Below, piece after piece: positions 9,995 through 19,400 of a stretch of 64,000 bases of DNA. Source of the stretch: Campylobacter sp. RM16189 (GTDB taxonomy: Bacteria; Campylobacterota; Campylobacteria; Campylobacterales; Campylobacteraceae). The first letter of the stretch is position 1. Each line of letters starts with the position of its first letter. Position numbers and translations under genes: made by a program. The stretch spans positions 186,001 to 250,000 of the forward strand of contig NZ_LIWR01000002.1 of NCBI RefSeq assembly GCF_012978815.1. Reading direction: 5' to 3'. The notes under the pieces are model-generated. The model made no database searches and was not told the DNA's origin. It was given only the letters and a program-made list of their open reading frames with translations.

Positions 9995-10933
9995 ATGAAA
10001 AATTTAAAAATAGCAACAAGAAAAAGTATCCTAGCCATGTGGCAAAGCGAGCATATCAAGGCTAAAATTTTGGATTTTCATAAAGATATAGAGGTAGAAC
10101 TTGTCGGCATGAAGACAAAAGGCGACGTGATACTTGATACTCCGCTTGCTAAGATTGGTGGCAAGGGGCTTTTTACCAAAGAGCTTGAAGATAGCATGCT
10201 AAAAGGCGAAACTCATATCGCGGTTCATAGCCTAAAAGATGTGCCTGTGGCTTTTCCCGATGGGCTTGTGCTTGCTGCAATCTGCTCCCGTGAAGATGTG
10301 CGCGACGCTATGATAAGCGAAGAATTTGCTAAATTTGAAGATCTGCCTAAGGGTGCCAAAGTAGGAACCACGAGCCTTAGACGTAAGATGCAGCTTTTAA
10401 GGATGAGACCGGATCTTGAGATCATCTCGCTTAGAGGAAACGTCCAAACTAGGCTAAGAAAGCTAAGAGAGGGCGAATTTGACGCGATCATCCTAGCTAT
10501 GGCAGGCATAAACCGTCTAAATTTAAAAGATGAGGTTAAATTTATCTATCCTTTTGAGCTAGATCAAATGATACCTGCGATGGGTCAGGGTGCGCTTGGG
10601 ATAGAGGCTGTAGAAAATGAGGAAATTTTAAAATCGATAGAGTTCTTGCGCGATGAAAGAGCCGTTGTAGAAACAACCGTGGAGCGCGACTTCGTGACGC
10701 TGCTTGAGGGCGGTTGTCAAGTGCCTATCGGCATAAATGCAAAGCTTGATAAAGAACAAATTTATATAAATGCGATCGTGGGACTTCCTGACGGAAGTGA
10801 AGTTTTACAAAAGAGCTTAACCGTGGCAAAGAGCGAATTTGCAACTGCCGGCAAAGAGCTTGCGCGCGAATTTATCTCTAAGGGTGCCAAGGAGCTTTTA
10901 AGGCGAGCCGAAGAGATGGCAAACGAGGCATGA
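9995..10933 (+). CDS. hemC: Porphobilinogen deaminase (hydroxymethylbilane synthase)
   Basis: Joins four porphobilinogens into hydroxymethylbilane. The dipyrromethane cofactor cysteine is C241 in EGGCQVPIG; the catalytic Asp is D82 in HSLKDVP; the substrate-binding arginines lie in TTSLRRKMQ and RGNVQTRL. 312 aa is standard. An AAAGG ribosome binding site sits 6 nt before the ATG. The frame stays open after the TGA stop and leads into the next gene in the same frame. Confidence 0.96.
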   Translation: MKNLKIATRKSILAMWQSEHIKAKILDFHKDIEVELVGMKTKGDVILDTPLAKIGGKGLFTKELEDSMLKGETHIAVHSLKDVPVAFPDGLVLAAICSREDVRDAMISEEFAKFEDLPKGAKVGTTSLRRKMQLLRMRPDLEIISLRGNVQTRLRKLREGEFDAIILAMAGINRLNLKDEVKFIYPFELDQMIPAMGQGALGIEAVENEEILKSIEFLRDERAVVETTVERDFVTLLEGGCQVPIGINAKLDKEQIYINAIVGLPDGSEVLQKSLTVAKSEFATAGKELAREFISKGAKELLRRAEEMANEA

Positions 10934-10948
10934 GAGCGCTTACGGCTC

Positions 10949-11629
10949 TTGTTTGCTATTGCTTTTGGAAGTTCAAATGTAGATATCATAAAAGAGCTTT
11001 TTACAAATCCGAATTTTGATAAAGCCAAGCATTTTAAAGGCGAAATGGCTGCGCGTAACAGCGATTTTTATCTAACGCGCTTTCATATAAAGGATATCGC
11101 CCCTCTTGGAAAGGGTGATGAATTTGATGTCTTTAGAGTTAGTTTAAGCTCAAATGACGACAGCGAGCATTTTGATCTTTATGTTTATATGATTGAAGAC
11201 GGAATTTATGCAGTTAGATCGCTGGCGATGACAGGCGTTATAAAAGATCTGATTTATCACTATGAAAAGATTAGTGATAAGCAGAGGAAAGATCTTGATC
11301 TTGAAAATTTAAAACTTACGGTGGCAAAAGACAGTGAGCTTATCAAATTCGGCAAAGAAAATTTGCATAAATTTGAGCGAATTTTTGAAATTTACGGCTC
11401 AAATTTTTTAGACAAAAACGATCAAATAGAGCGAATTTTGAAAGCCTTGCATCTATCGCATATAGAAAGCGACGACAATGTTTTTAGGATAGTAGTCGGC
11501 GGTATGGTTGATAATATAGTCGGATTTTTTAGAGTAGAAAAAGAAGAGGACACTCCGCTTATGCATGAAAATCTCTATATAATGATAAAAAAGATTGCTC
11601 CTAAATGGTATCTTTTTAAGACGACATAA
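10949..11629 (+). CDS. Hypothetical protein, up to 226 aa
   Basis: I do not recognise this protein. It is a soluble, charged, mixed alpha/beta sequence with no signal peptide or membrane helix. The frame is the same as that of hemC, only five codons separating the hemC TGA from the first usable start, TTG 10949; the next Met is about 33 codons further in. An ATG at 10930 overlapping the hemC stop is in another frame and closes after about 29 codons. It lies between hemC and the UbiD-like gene and is probably co-transcribed. Start uncertain, function unknown. Confidence 0.62.
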   Translation: MFAIAFGSSNVDIIKELFTNPNFDKAKHFKGEMAARNSDFYLTRFHIKDIAPLGKGDEFDVFRVSLSSNDDSEHFDLYVYMIEDGIYAVRSLAMTGVIKDLIYHYEKISDKQRKDLDLENLKLTVAKDSELIKFGKENLHKFERIFEIYGSNFLDKNDQIERILKALHLSHIESDDNVFRIVVGGMVDNIVGFFRVEKEEDTPLMHENLYIMIKKIAPKWYLFKTT

Positions 11630-11648
11630 AACGAAACAAGGAAAATTT

Positions 11649-13460
11649 ATGCAAAAGTATATTGATTTATTAAAGCAGCATGATCTCTTAAAAATCATTG
11701 ATAAGCCCGTAGATATAGACCTTGAGATAGCACATGCAAGCTATATCGAAGTTAAAAAGCCTGATAGCAAGGCATTGCTTTTTACAAATCCCGTTTGTAA
11801 AAAATCGGGTCGTAAATTTGCTCCCGTACTTACAAATATATTTGGTAGTTTTGAAGCGACCAAGCTTATAATGGGAGTAGATCCTGATGAAGTGGCTAAG
11901 GAAATTTCAAATCTTTTAAAACCAAAAAAGCCAAAAGGTTTTGCACAAAAGCTAAATTTCATGAGCTATCTTTTTGGCTTAAGAAATGTATTTACAAAGC
12001 GCATAAAAGGCGAAGGTGAGTGCCAGCAGGTGAAATTCAAAGGCGATGAGGTTGATCTCTTTAGTTTGCCTGTGCTTAAGACTTGGGAGCTTGACGGAGG
12101 CGCGTTTATCACGATGGGGCAAGTTTATACTCAAAGCCTTGATGGAGAGCTTGCGAATTTGGGTATGTATCGCTTGCAAATTTATGATAAAAATCGCCTT
12201 GGAATGCATTGGCAGATACATAAAGACGGCGCAAATTTCTTCAACGAGTATAAGCGTGCTGGCAAGAAGATGCCCGTATCCGTAGCGATCGGTGGCGATC
12301 CGCTTTATATCTGGTGCGGTCAGGCTCCTCTTCCAAAAGGAATTTTTGAACTGCTTCTTTACGGCTTTATCAGAAAAAGCTCTGCAAAGCTTGTAAAATC
12401 GCTTACAAATGAAATTTATATCCCGCATGATGCGGATTTTGTCATCGAAGGATTTGTTGATACTTCTAAAACCGAGCTTGAAGGACCTTTTGGCGATCAT
12501 ACGGGCTTTTATACACCAATTGAACCTTTTCCCGTGATGGATGTTACGGCGATTACGCATAAGCGCGAGGCGATTTTTCATGCAACCGTTGTGGGCAAGC
12601 CACCACTTGAGGATAAGTATATGGGTTGGGCTACGGGGCGAATTTTCTTGCCACTTCTTCAGACTACGGTGCCTGAGCTGATTGATTATGATATGCCTGA
12701 AAATGGAGTGTTTCACAACCTTATCCTAGCAAAGCTTGAGACTCTATATCCGGGGCATGCCAAGCAGGCTATGCATGCATTTTGGGGTGTTGGGCAGATG
12801 AGCTTTGTCAAGCATGCGGTGTTTGTCGATGGGAGTGCACCAAATCCTAGCGAGTATGATAAATTTACCGACTATGTTTTAAATAGATTTGGAGTAAAAG
12901 GGCTTTTGATAACAGAAGGAGTTTGCGATCAGCTTGACCATGCCAGTCCAAATTCTTGCTATGGAGGCAAGCTTGGTATAGATGCGACTGCGGATTTTAG
13001 CGAAGGCGAGGTAGAAATTTTAGCCGATGATACTTTGTTTGAGAAATTTAAAGAGATCGATAATGATGTTCTTGAGGTTAAGCAGTTTAAAACCGGCACC
13101 AAATCTCCTATCTGCGTCATCAAATATGACAAAAAACGCCCTTTAAAAGAGACTCTTGATAAATTTATGCAGCTTAAAGAGTACTTTAAAATAGTTGTTT
13201 TCGTAGGGGCTGAAAACTATCTTGAAAATCCATATATGCTCGTTTGGAGAGTTACTAATAACATAGACGCCATGCGCGATATATACATAAAACAAAGCGT
13301 GGTTTTTGTGGATGCTACGCAAAAAGGGATTGAGGACGGCTATGAAAGAGGGTGGCCAAAGCAGACCGATTGTACTCCTGAAGTCGTAAGAAGCCTCATT
13401 GAGCGTGGTATCGTTGAAAACGATGAGAAGCTGTTTAAAAAATTTGAGATATTTGGATAG
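11649..13460 (+). CDS. UbiD family decarboxylase, menaquinone biosynthesis
   Basis: Prenylated-FMN-dependent decarboxylase. The 603-aa sequence has the UbiD features MYRLQIYD (173-180), MHWQIHKDG (186-194) and LEGPFGDHTG (277-286). Campylobacter make menaquinone by the futalosine route, in which a UbiD-like enzyme removes the carboxyl group of the naphthoate intermediate, so this role is more likely than ubiquinone synthesis. The frame extends upstream to 11595 inside the previous gene, but the ATG at 11649 has an AAGGAAAATT ribosome binding site. The polyprenyl synthase earlier in the run fits the same pathway. Confidence 0.9.
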   Translation: MQKYIDLLKQHDLLKIIDKPVDIDLEIAHASYIEVKKPDSKALLFTNPVCKKSGRKFAPVLTNIFGSFEATKLIMGVDPDEVAKEISNLLKPKKPKGFAQKLNFMSYLFGLRNVFTKRIKGEGECQQVKFKGDEVDLFSLPVLKTWELDGGAFITMGQVYTQSLDGELANLGMYRLQIYDKNRLGMHWQIHKDGANFFNEYKRAGKKMPVSVAIGGDPLYIWCGQAPLPKGIFELLLYGFIRKSSAKLVKSLTNEIYIPHDADFVIEGFVDTSKTELEGPFGDHTGFYTPIEPFPVMDVTAITHKREAIFHATVVGKPPLEDKYMGWATGRIFLPLLQTTVPELIDYDMPENGVFHNLILAKLETLYPGHAKQAMHAFWGVGQMSFVKHAVFVDGSAPNPSEYDKFTDYVLNRFGVKGLLITEGVCDQLDHASPNSCYGGKLGIDATADFSEGEVEILADDTLFEKFKEIDNDVLEVKQFKTGTKSPICVIKYDKKRPLKETLDKFMQLKEYFKIVVFVGAENYLENPYMLVWRVTNNIDAMRDIYIKQSVVFVDATQKGIEDGYERGWPKQTDCTPEVVRSLIERGIVENDEKLFKKFEIFG

Positions 13461-13471
13461 ATTACGCCCTT

Positions 13472-13509
13472 GCCCGAATTTGATTGAGTAAATTTTATTA
13501 AATTCGGGC
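13472..13509 (+). terminator. Terminator after the UbiD-like gene
   Basis: Perfect 10-bp stem GCCCGAATTT / AAATTCGGGC with an 18-nt loop, starting 11 nt after the stop codon and followed by T-rich sequence. It marks the end of the long run that begins near 5 kb. Confidence 0.65.
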
Positions 13510-13679
13510 GTAAAATTTTATATTTTTCTTTTTTACAATTCTTTTTTACTATAAGATATTCTACTAAAATGTTACCAATCAGCAATAACTTTTATATAAA
13601 TTGAGTAAATTCTTAACTAATGAGCATTTAAAATTATCATAATGGGATTAAAAATACTCATTTGCTCTTAAATTTGTAA

Positions 13680-13685
13680 TATAAT
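13680..13685 (+). promoter_or_regulatory. -10 box of the liv operon
   Basis: TATAAT in TTGTAATATAATG, 28 nt before the livJ ATG, in an AT-rich 200-bp intergenic region. No matching -35 box is apparent. Confidence 0.5.
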
Positions 13686-13713
13686 GTAACACATAAATTA
13701 TTAAGGAGTAAAA

Positions 13714-14832
13714 ATGAAAAAGATAACTACTTTAGCGCTATCTTTGGCGGCTATCAGTTCGTTTGGCTTTGCAAAAGAGATAACCATAGCTGCGGTTATG
13801 CCGGTAACAGGCGCTGTTGCGGCTTACGGACAGACGGCTTATGAGGGTGTAACTTTGGCAAATAAAATGCGTCCGACGTTAAAAAACGGCGATACTATTA
13901 AGGTTGTGTTGCTTGATACTAGAGGCGAGAAGGTTGAGACTTCAAACGCCACTACAAGGGCTATCTCGCAAAATAAAGCCGTAGGTATCATCGGCGAGCT
14001 AATTACCGCTAACACCATGCAAGTAATGGCGATAGCTGATAAAAACAAAATTCCCGTAATAGCACCTGCTGCGACATCGGACAAGCTTCTTGATAATGTG
14101 AAATTTGGTAGCAGAGTTTGCTTTATGGATTCGTTTCAAGGAAAGGCTGCGGCTGAATTTGCGGCAAAGGATCTAGGATATAAAACTGCAGTTATCGTCG
14201 TGGATCAAGCGCAGGTGTATTCTCTTGGTCTTGCTAAGACGTTTGAGGCTGAATTTACCAAAAACGGCGGCAAGGTTTTAACAAAGCTTAGAATAAGCTC
14301 CGGAGATAAGGACTTTAAGGCGATAGTTTCACAGATAAAAAGCCAAAATCCGGACTTCGTCTATGTCCCTACATATCATCCGGAAGCGGCTTTGCTAGCG
14401 CGCCAAGCCAAGCAGATAAATTTAAATAAACCTATGCTTGGATCAGACGGCGTGGCAAATCCGACCTTTATCGAGCTTGGCGGAGATTCTGTAGACGGAT
14501 TTATCTTTAGCGATTCGTTTGACGCTTCAAATCCTCCTACGGAGCTTTCAAAGAAATTTTTAGACGAGTATGAAAAAGATAAAGGCACAAGAGATATAGC
14601 GGGCTTTACGGCTCTTGGAGCGGACGCTTATTTTGTAATGGTTGAGGCTATGGATAAGTGCGCAGATCCTGGCGATTCGGTTTGTGTAAACGATCAAATT
14701 CACCAAACTAAAGAATTTTCAGGCGTTTCGGGTGTAATCAGTATAGACTCTAAGGGAAATGCCATCCGCTCTGTCGTTATGAAAGAGATAGTTGGCGGCA
14801 AACCGACGTTTAAAGCAAACGTTAATCCTTAA
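13714..14832 (+). CDS. livJ: Branched-chain amino acid ABC transporter, periplasmic binding protein
   Basis: Type I periplasmic binding protein of the Leu/Ile/Val family. A signal peptide (MKKITTLALS...FGFA) is followed by a mature protein beginning KEITIAAVMPVTG. The segments PVIAPAATSDKL and LGSDGVANPTF are typical of LivJ/LivK hinge and ligand regions. 372 aa is normal. An AAGGAG ribosome binding site precedes the ATG, and the full permease set follows, so this is the dedicated receptor; the exact ligand is inferred from the family. Confidence 0.92.
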   Translation: MKKITTLALSLAAISSFGFAKEITIAAVMPVTGAVAAYGQTAYEGVTLANKMRPTLKNGDTIKVVLLDTRGEKVETSNATTRAISQNKAVGIIGELITANTMQVMAIADKNKIPVIAPAATSDKLLDNVKFGSRVCFMDSFQGKAAAEFAAKDLGYKTAVIVVDQAQVYSLGLAKTFEAEFTKNGGKVLTKLRISSGDKDFKAIVSQIKSQNPDFVYVPTYHPEAALLARQAKQINLNKPMLGSDGVANPTFIELGGDSVDGFIFSDSFDASNPPTELSKKFLDEYEKDKGTRDIAGFTALGADAYFVMVEAMDKCADPGDSVCVNDQIHQTKEFSGVSGVISIDSKGNAIRSVVMKEIVGGKPTFKANVNP

Positions 14833-14861
14833 AATTTAAATACTTTAAACTCGGAGTGATG

Positions 14862-15758
14862 ATGGAATTTTCACTATTTTTACAAAATATGGTGAACGGG
14901 TTTAGCCTTGGCAGTATGTATGCGCTTATTGCCATAGGCTATACTATGGTTTATGGGGTTTTGAGGCTTATAAATTTCGCTCATGGCGATATCATGATGG
15001 TTGGTGCGTATGTCTGCTTCTTTGGTATGGTTTCTTTAAATTTGCCATTTATCGCGGCGGTTGTCTTTGCTGTAACCATATGTGCAGCCCTTGGTATCAT
15101 AACAGATACGATAGCTTATAAGCCGCTTCGTAAAGCGCCTAGAATTTCGCTACTGATTACCGCGATTGGCATTAGCTTTTTTCTTGAAAATCTATTTAAC
15201 GTGATTTTTGGTAGCGAGGCTAAAGCCTTTGTCATACCGCAATATCTGCAAAAGGTATTAACGTTTGGAGATATTACTTTGGCTATGAGTGCGGTTTTTG
15301 TTCCTATCATCACTCTTATTTTGCTTGCTATTACGCTTTTTATACTTTACCGCACTAAATACGGCATGGCGATAAGAGCCCTTGCCTTTGATATCCATAC
15401 CGTAAATTTAATGGGAATAGACGCAAATTTGATTATTGCTATAGTATTTGCGCTTGGTTCTATGCTTGCAGCTATCGGCGGTGTGTTTTGGTCGCTAAAC
15501 TACCCGTCCATCGAGCCTATGATGGGAGTTTTGATAGGTCTTAAAGCCTTTGCCGCAGCCGTTCTTGGAGGCATAGGATCGGTTGGAGGAGCCGTGCTTG
15601 GAGGATTTATCATAGGATTTACGGAAGTTGTCGTAGTATCTTTAAGTCCTGAATTTTCAGGCTTTAAAGATGCTTTTGCTTTTATATTTTTGATTCTTAT
15701 ACTTATATTTAAGCCTACGGGAATTTTAGGCTATGACTTTGAAAAGAGTAGGTTTTAG
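14862..15758 (+). CDS. livH: Branched-chain amino acid ABC transporter permease LivH
   Basis: Inner-membrane permease, 298 aa, with about eight hydrophobic helices and the family signatures LRLINFAHGDIMMVGAY near the N-terminus and VLGGIGSVGGAVLGG near the C-terminus. Three in-frame starts are possible (GTG 14856, ATG 14859, ATG 14862); the CGGAG ribosome binding site at 14852-14856 fits the last. It is the second gene of the liv operon and partners LivM. Confidence 0.93.
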   Translation: MEFSLFLQNMVNGFSLGSMYALIAIGYTMVYGVLRLINFAHGDIMMVGAYVCFFGMVSLNLPFIAAVVFAVTICAALGIITDTIAYKPLRKAPRISLLITAIGISFFLENLFNVIFGSEAKAFVIPQYLQKVLTFGDITLAMSAVFVPIITLILLAITLFILYRTKYGMAIRALAFDIHTVNLMGIDANLIIAIVFALGSMLAAIGGVFWSLNYPSIEPMMGVLIGLKAFAAAVLGGIGSVGGAVLGGFIIGFTEVVVVSLSPEFSGFKDAFAFIFLILILIFKPTGILGYDFEKSRF

Positions 15759-16787
15759 ATGAGAGTTCCTAAGATTACGCATATCATATTTTTTGCTTTG
15801 GCTGTCGGTTTTTTGGTTATATCTCATTATATTTTTGATGATTATTCTTTGAGGGTTTTAAACAATATCGCCATTTTTATTATCTTGGCGGTTAGCTATA
15901 ACCTTATAAACGGCGTTACGGGGCAGTTTTCGCTTGAGCCAAACGGCTTTGTGGCTGTTGGGGCTTATGTGGCTGCTCTTATCTTGCTTGATGCGGACGC
16001 TAAAAACTATCAGTTTGATCTTGAAAGTCCTGCAGTATTTGTGCTTTGGCTTCACTCGTCAAATTTCTTGCTAGCTCTTCTTGCCGCAGGAGTTTGCGCT
16101 ACTATACTTGCTTTGGTTCTTTCCTTTCCTGTGTTTCGCGTAAGGGGCGATTATCTTGCTATCGTTACGCTTGGCTTTGGTTTTATTATTAAAATTTTAG
16201 CCATCAACTATCCGTCCATCACAAACGGATCACTTGGACTTAGCTCCATACCTCAGCACGCTACGCTTTATTATACGGGCGGGATTGCTATTATTAGCGT
16301 TATTATGGTGCTAAATATAGTTTATTCGAAATTCGGTCGCGCGATGAAAGCCGTAAGAGATGACGAGGATGCGGCACTTGCTATGGGTGTAAATACATTT
16401 GCCGTTAAGACTACAGCTTTTAGCACGTCGGCGTTTTTAGAAGGTGTCGGCGGAGGGCTTTGGGCGTGCTCATTTGCCTCTATCGTGCCTAATGAGTTTG
16501 ACTTTTATCTAACTTTCCAGCTGCTTATTATCATCGTTCTTGGCGGACTTGGCTCTATGACGGGAGCTATTTTAGGCACTATCTTGGTGATAGGAGGCGG
16601 AGAGTGGCTAAGATTTTTAGATGAGCCGCTAAGCCTGTTTGGGCATACATTTGATGCGATGCCAGGGCTTAGAATGATAGTATTTTCGGTTATTTTAATA
16701 CTTGTCATGCTCTTTGCAAGAGAAGGAATTTTTGGCAAAAGAGAGCTAACCGATGTGGCTAGATCGGCTATCAAAAGGCTTAAGTGA
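15759..16787 (+). CDS. livM: Branched-chain amino acid ABC transporter permease LivM
   Basis: 342-aa permease with about nine or ten hydrophobic helices. Family segments are SYNLINGVTGQFSLEPNGF, the FRVRGDYLAIVTLGFG stretch, GRAMKAVRDDEDAALAMG and the late VLGGLGSMTGAILG motif. It begins directly after the livH stop and ends in a TGATG overlap with livG, so the two permeases and the ATPases are coupled in translation. Confidence 0.94.
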   Translation: MRVPKITHIIFFALAVGFLVISHYIFDDYSLRVLNNIAIFIILAVSYNLINGVTGQFSLEPNGFVAVGAYVAALILLDADAKNYQFDLESPAVFVLWLHSSNFLLALLAAGVCATILALVLSFPVFRVRGDYLAIVTLGFGFIIKILAINYPSITNGSLGLSSIPQHATLYYTGGIAIISVIMVLNIVYSKFGRAMKAVRDDEDAALAMGVNTFAVKTTAFSTSAFLEGVGGGLWACSFASIVPNEFDFYLTFQLLIIIVLGGLGSMTGAILGTILVIGGGEWLRFLDEPLSLFGHTFDAMPGLRMIVFSVILILVMLFAREGIFGKRELTDVARSAIKRLK

Positions 16788-17551
16788 TGATTTTAGAGCT
16801 AAGAAATATCAGCAAGAAATTTGGTGGCGTAACCGCGATAAACGATACTAGTTTTCATGTAAACGAGAGTGAAATTTTTGGACTTATCGGACCAAACGGT
16901 GCCGGAAAGACGACTATCTTTAACATTATCACGGGCAACTACGAGCCAAGCGGCGGCGAGATAAAATTTAGAGGTGTTACGCTAAACGGCAAAAAGCCAA
17001 ACGTCATCGTCAAGCACGGCATCGCAAGGACATTTCAAAATATCCGCCTTTTTAGCTCTATGAGCGTGCTTGAAAACGTCTTAATCGGACTTGACGGACA
17101 TATAAAATATAGCTTTATCGAGAGCGTTTTGCACATGGGACGCTTTCATAAAGAGGAGCGAATTGCACGCGAAAAAGCTATGCGCATACTTGATGAGCTA
17201 AATTTAAGCCGGTATGCAAACGAGCCTGCTACCAGCCTAAGCTACGGCGTTCAAAGGAAGGTCGAGATAGCAAGAGCTATGGCGACAAATCCAAAGCTCT
17301 TGCTGCTAGATGAGCCTGCGGCAGGCATGAATCCTATAGAGACCGAAGATCTTGCTGAGCTTATCTTTATGCTTAGGGAAAAATACAAGCTTAGTATTTT
17401 GCTTATAGAGCATGATATGAAATTTGTAAACCGCCTTTGCGAGCGCGTTTTGGTGCTTGATTACGGTAAGGTAATTTTTGAGGGTAAGCCAAGTGATGCC
17501 GTGCGTAACGAAAAGGTCGTATCTGCTTATTTGGGAGATTTTATTCAATGA
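16787..17551 (+). CDS. livG: Branched-chain amino acid ABC transporter ATPase LivG
   Basis: 254-aa ABC ATPase. Walker A is GPNGAGKTT (residues 35-43), the signature is LSYGVQRKVEIARA, and Walker B with the catalytic Glu is LLLLDEPAAGMNP; the AGMNP continuation is typical of LivG. The C-terminus has the family's KPSDAVRN-like extension. A GTG at 16784 is also in frame, but the ATG at 16787 gives a neat 1-nt overlap with the livM stop. Confidence 0.94.
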   Translation: MILELRNISKKFGGVTAINDTSFHVNESEIFGLIGPNGAGKTTIFNIITGNYEPSGGEIKFRGVTLNGKKPNVIVKHGIARTFQNIRLFSSMSVLENVLIGLDGHIKYSFIESVLHMGRFHKEERIAREKAMRILDELNLSRYANEPATSLSYGVQRKVEIARAMATNPKLLLLDEPAAGMNPIETEDLAELIFMLREKYKLSILLIEHDMKFVNRLCERVLVLDYGKVIFEGKPSDAVRNEKVVSAYLGDFIQ

Positions 17552-18243
17552 TTAGCGTTAAAGATTTGCACGTTTATTACGGACTTATAGAAGCTGTTAA
17601 GGGGATAGACTTTGAAGTTAAAACAGGCGATATCGTCTCTCTTATCGGTTCAAACGGTGCCGGTAAAACCTCGACCTTAAACGCTCTTTTAAACAGCGTT
17701 AAAAAGACAGGCGAGATAAATTTCTTGGGCTATGATACAAGAAGGCACAAGACTCATACTCTTGTTAGGCACGGCATAGCACTGGTTCCTGAAGGTAGGA
17801 GAGTGTTTATAAATTTGACGGTTGATGAAAATTTACGTATGGGCGCTTTTAATAACGACGAAAACTACGAGCACTTACGCTCTCAAATGTATAGACTATT
17901 TCCTCGCTTGGCGGATAAAAAGCAGCAACTTGCAGGCACTTTAAGTGGCGGAGAGGCGCAGATGCTAGCCATCTCACGTGCGCTAATGAGCGAGCCTAAA
18001 CTACTTATGCTTGATGAACCTAGCCTGGGGCTAGCGCCAAAGATAGTAGGAGAGGTCTTTAATACCATAGTTAGGCTAAAAGAGGAGGGTATAACCATAC
18101 TTTTAGTCGAGCAAAACGCCTTTGCAGCACTTAAGATAAGCGACTATGCATACGTGCTTGAAAACGGAAAAATCGCTATGCAAGGCGTTGCAAAAGATAT
18201 GATAGGCAACGACGAGATCAGGCGAAAGTATCTTGGCGCTTAA
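17548..18243 (+). CDS. livF: Branched-chain amino acid ABC transporter ATPase LivF
   Basis: 231-aa ABC ATPase, second of the pair. Walker A is GSNGAGKTS, the signature is LSGGEAQMLAISRAL, Walker B is LLMLDEPSLGLAP, and the switch His is replaced in VEQNAFAAL, a sequence typical of LivF. It starts in an ATGA overlap with livG and closes the set of five transporter genes. Confidence 0.94.
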   Translation: MISVKDLHVYYGLIEAVKGIDFEVKTGDIVSLIGSNGAGKTSTLNALLNSVKKTGEINFLGYDTRRHKTHTLVRHGIALVPEGRRVFINLTVDENLRMGAFNNDENYEHLRSQMYRLFPRLADKKQQLAGTLSGGEAQMLAISRALMSEPKLLMLDEPSLGLAPKIVGEVFNTIVRLKEEGITILLVEQNAFAALKISDYAYVLENGKIAMQGVAKDMIGNDEIRRKYLGA

Positions 18244-18270
18244 AAACATCTGTAAATTTAAAGAAATTTC

Positions 18271-18726
18271 TTGCAAATAGACCTTGATTTAGCGGTTATC
18301 TCGCTGCTTGTTTTGGTGCTGATAGCTCTTTTGATAAAGCTTTCAAAGAAAACCAAGATCAAGCAAACTCGCTATAAAAGCGATAGCGGCGATATGGTAA
18401 AGAGTCGCGCGGAGCTGGTTATCGCAAACTGGCTCTTTTGTCGCGGAGTAAAATTTATCTACGAGAAAAAGGCCAACGCAAATCAGCGAGTGATTAGCGA
18501 TTTTTATCTGGTTGATTATGATGTTTATATCGAATTTTGGGGGCTTGAAACGCCCGCTTATCTTAAGCGTAAGAAAAAGAAGATTAAAATTTACAGGAAA
18601 AACCGCCTTAAGCTAATCGAGATGAACGACGATAGCCTAAGGGATCTTAATCAATTTTTTGCAAAGGAATTTGCTAAAATTGGCATTAGGTATGCGAATT
18701 TGGCAAAGCAAAAGTCGGGCATCTAA
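18271..18726 (+). CDS. Membrane-anchored protein with PD-(D/E)XK nuclease-like domain
   Basis: 151 aa. Residues 8-24 form one hydrophobic helix, followed by a basic linker and a domain with SRAELVIANWL (E48), FIYEKK (E65), VISDFYL (D77), YIEFWG (E88) and a lysine-rich segment (100-110). This order (E, then D before a hydrophobic strand, then E-x-W-G, then Lys) is that of the restriction-endonuclease-like domains seen for example in some UvrD-type helicases and DUF559-like proteins. The start is TTG 18271, 27 nt after livF, so it may ride on the liv transcript; it converges on and overlaps the cytochrome b gene by 4 nt. Nuclease activity is inference. Confidence 0.6.
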   Translation: MQIDLDLAVISLLVLVLIALLIKLSKKTKIKQTRYKSDSGDMVKSRAELVIANWLFCRGVKFIYEKKANANQRVISDFYLVDYDVYIEFWGLETPAYLKRKKKKIKIYRKNRLKLIEMNDDSLRDLNQFFAKEFAKIGIRYANLAKQKSGI

Positions 18727-19400
18727 GAAAATTTAGACTCGTCTTTGATGTCTTTCCACAAGCTATGTCTGTGTTTGGCGTATTTTGCATCTATTTTACC
18801 GCTAAACATACCGCTTAAAAGTGGGCGATTTGCTTTTGGAACGAAAGCCAATAGATGAGCTATTATAAATAGAATTATTAAAATTAGCCCTAAATTGTGA
18901 AGCAGTGCTGCCCATAGGTAAAGATTGTTTGAGATATCAAATCCAAGTATATTTTTATACGATTTTATCATACCCGTAACTATTAAAAGCGCTATTATAA
19001 GCACTCCGCCAAGATATGCTATGCGCTGTTCAGGTAGATACTTATCGCTTGCAGGCTCATCTGAACCCATAATCATCGCTTTAATCACAAGAAAGCTGTT
19101 TTTGATATCTCCTCTTCTCGGAAATATATCAAATTCGCGCTTCATCGCATGATATATAACGTGATAAAAAGCAAAAAATATAAGCGCCATTGAGAATATA
19201 TAGTGTAGGCTTAGTGTGAAATAATACTCCCCGCTCCACTCAAAAATTTTGGTTATATTGTATCTTTTTGCAACCGGCATTTGCAAAATTCCAGTCACTA
19301 TCAGTCCAAATATACTTATAGCTATGCCCCAATGGATAACGCGGTTTTGCAGGCTTTGTCTTTTTATTTTTTGTTTTGTTTCATTGGTATTTGATATCAT
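18723..19400 (-). CDS. Cytochrome b, formate dehydrogenase gamma-subunit-like
   Basis: 225-aa membrane protein with four hydrophobic helices. Histidines H23, H66, H80, H84, H168 and H182 lie in or near them and would serve as haem b ligands, as in FdnI-type dihaem subunits (cytochrome b561-like fold). It starts in a 4-nt overlap with the iron-sulfur gene upstream and so forms a two-gene unit. In known complexes such a pair links a periplasmic molybdoenzyme to the quinone pool, but no such enzyme is encoded here. Confidence 0.8.
   Translation of the reverse strand: MISNTNETKQKIKRQSLQNRVIHWGIAISIFGLIVTGILQMPVAKRYNITKIFEWSGEYYFTLSLHYIFSMALIFFAFYHVIYHAMKREFDIFPRRGDIKNSFLVIKAMIMGSDEPASDKYLPEQRIAYLGGVLIIALLIVTGMIKSYKNILGFDISNNLYLWAALLHNLGLILIILFIIAHLLAFVPKANRPLLSGMFSGKIDAKYAKHRHSLWKDIKDESKFS

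Noticed and set aside
11979..12716. A 245-codon minus-strand open frame
   Set aside because: It lies wholly inside the UbiD-like gene, whose family motifs are present throughout; the antisense translation is basic and matches nothing that I know.
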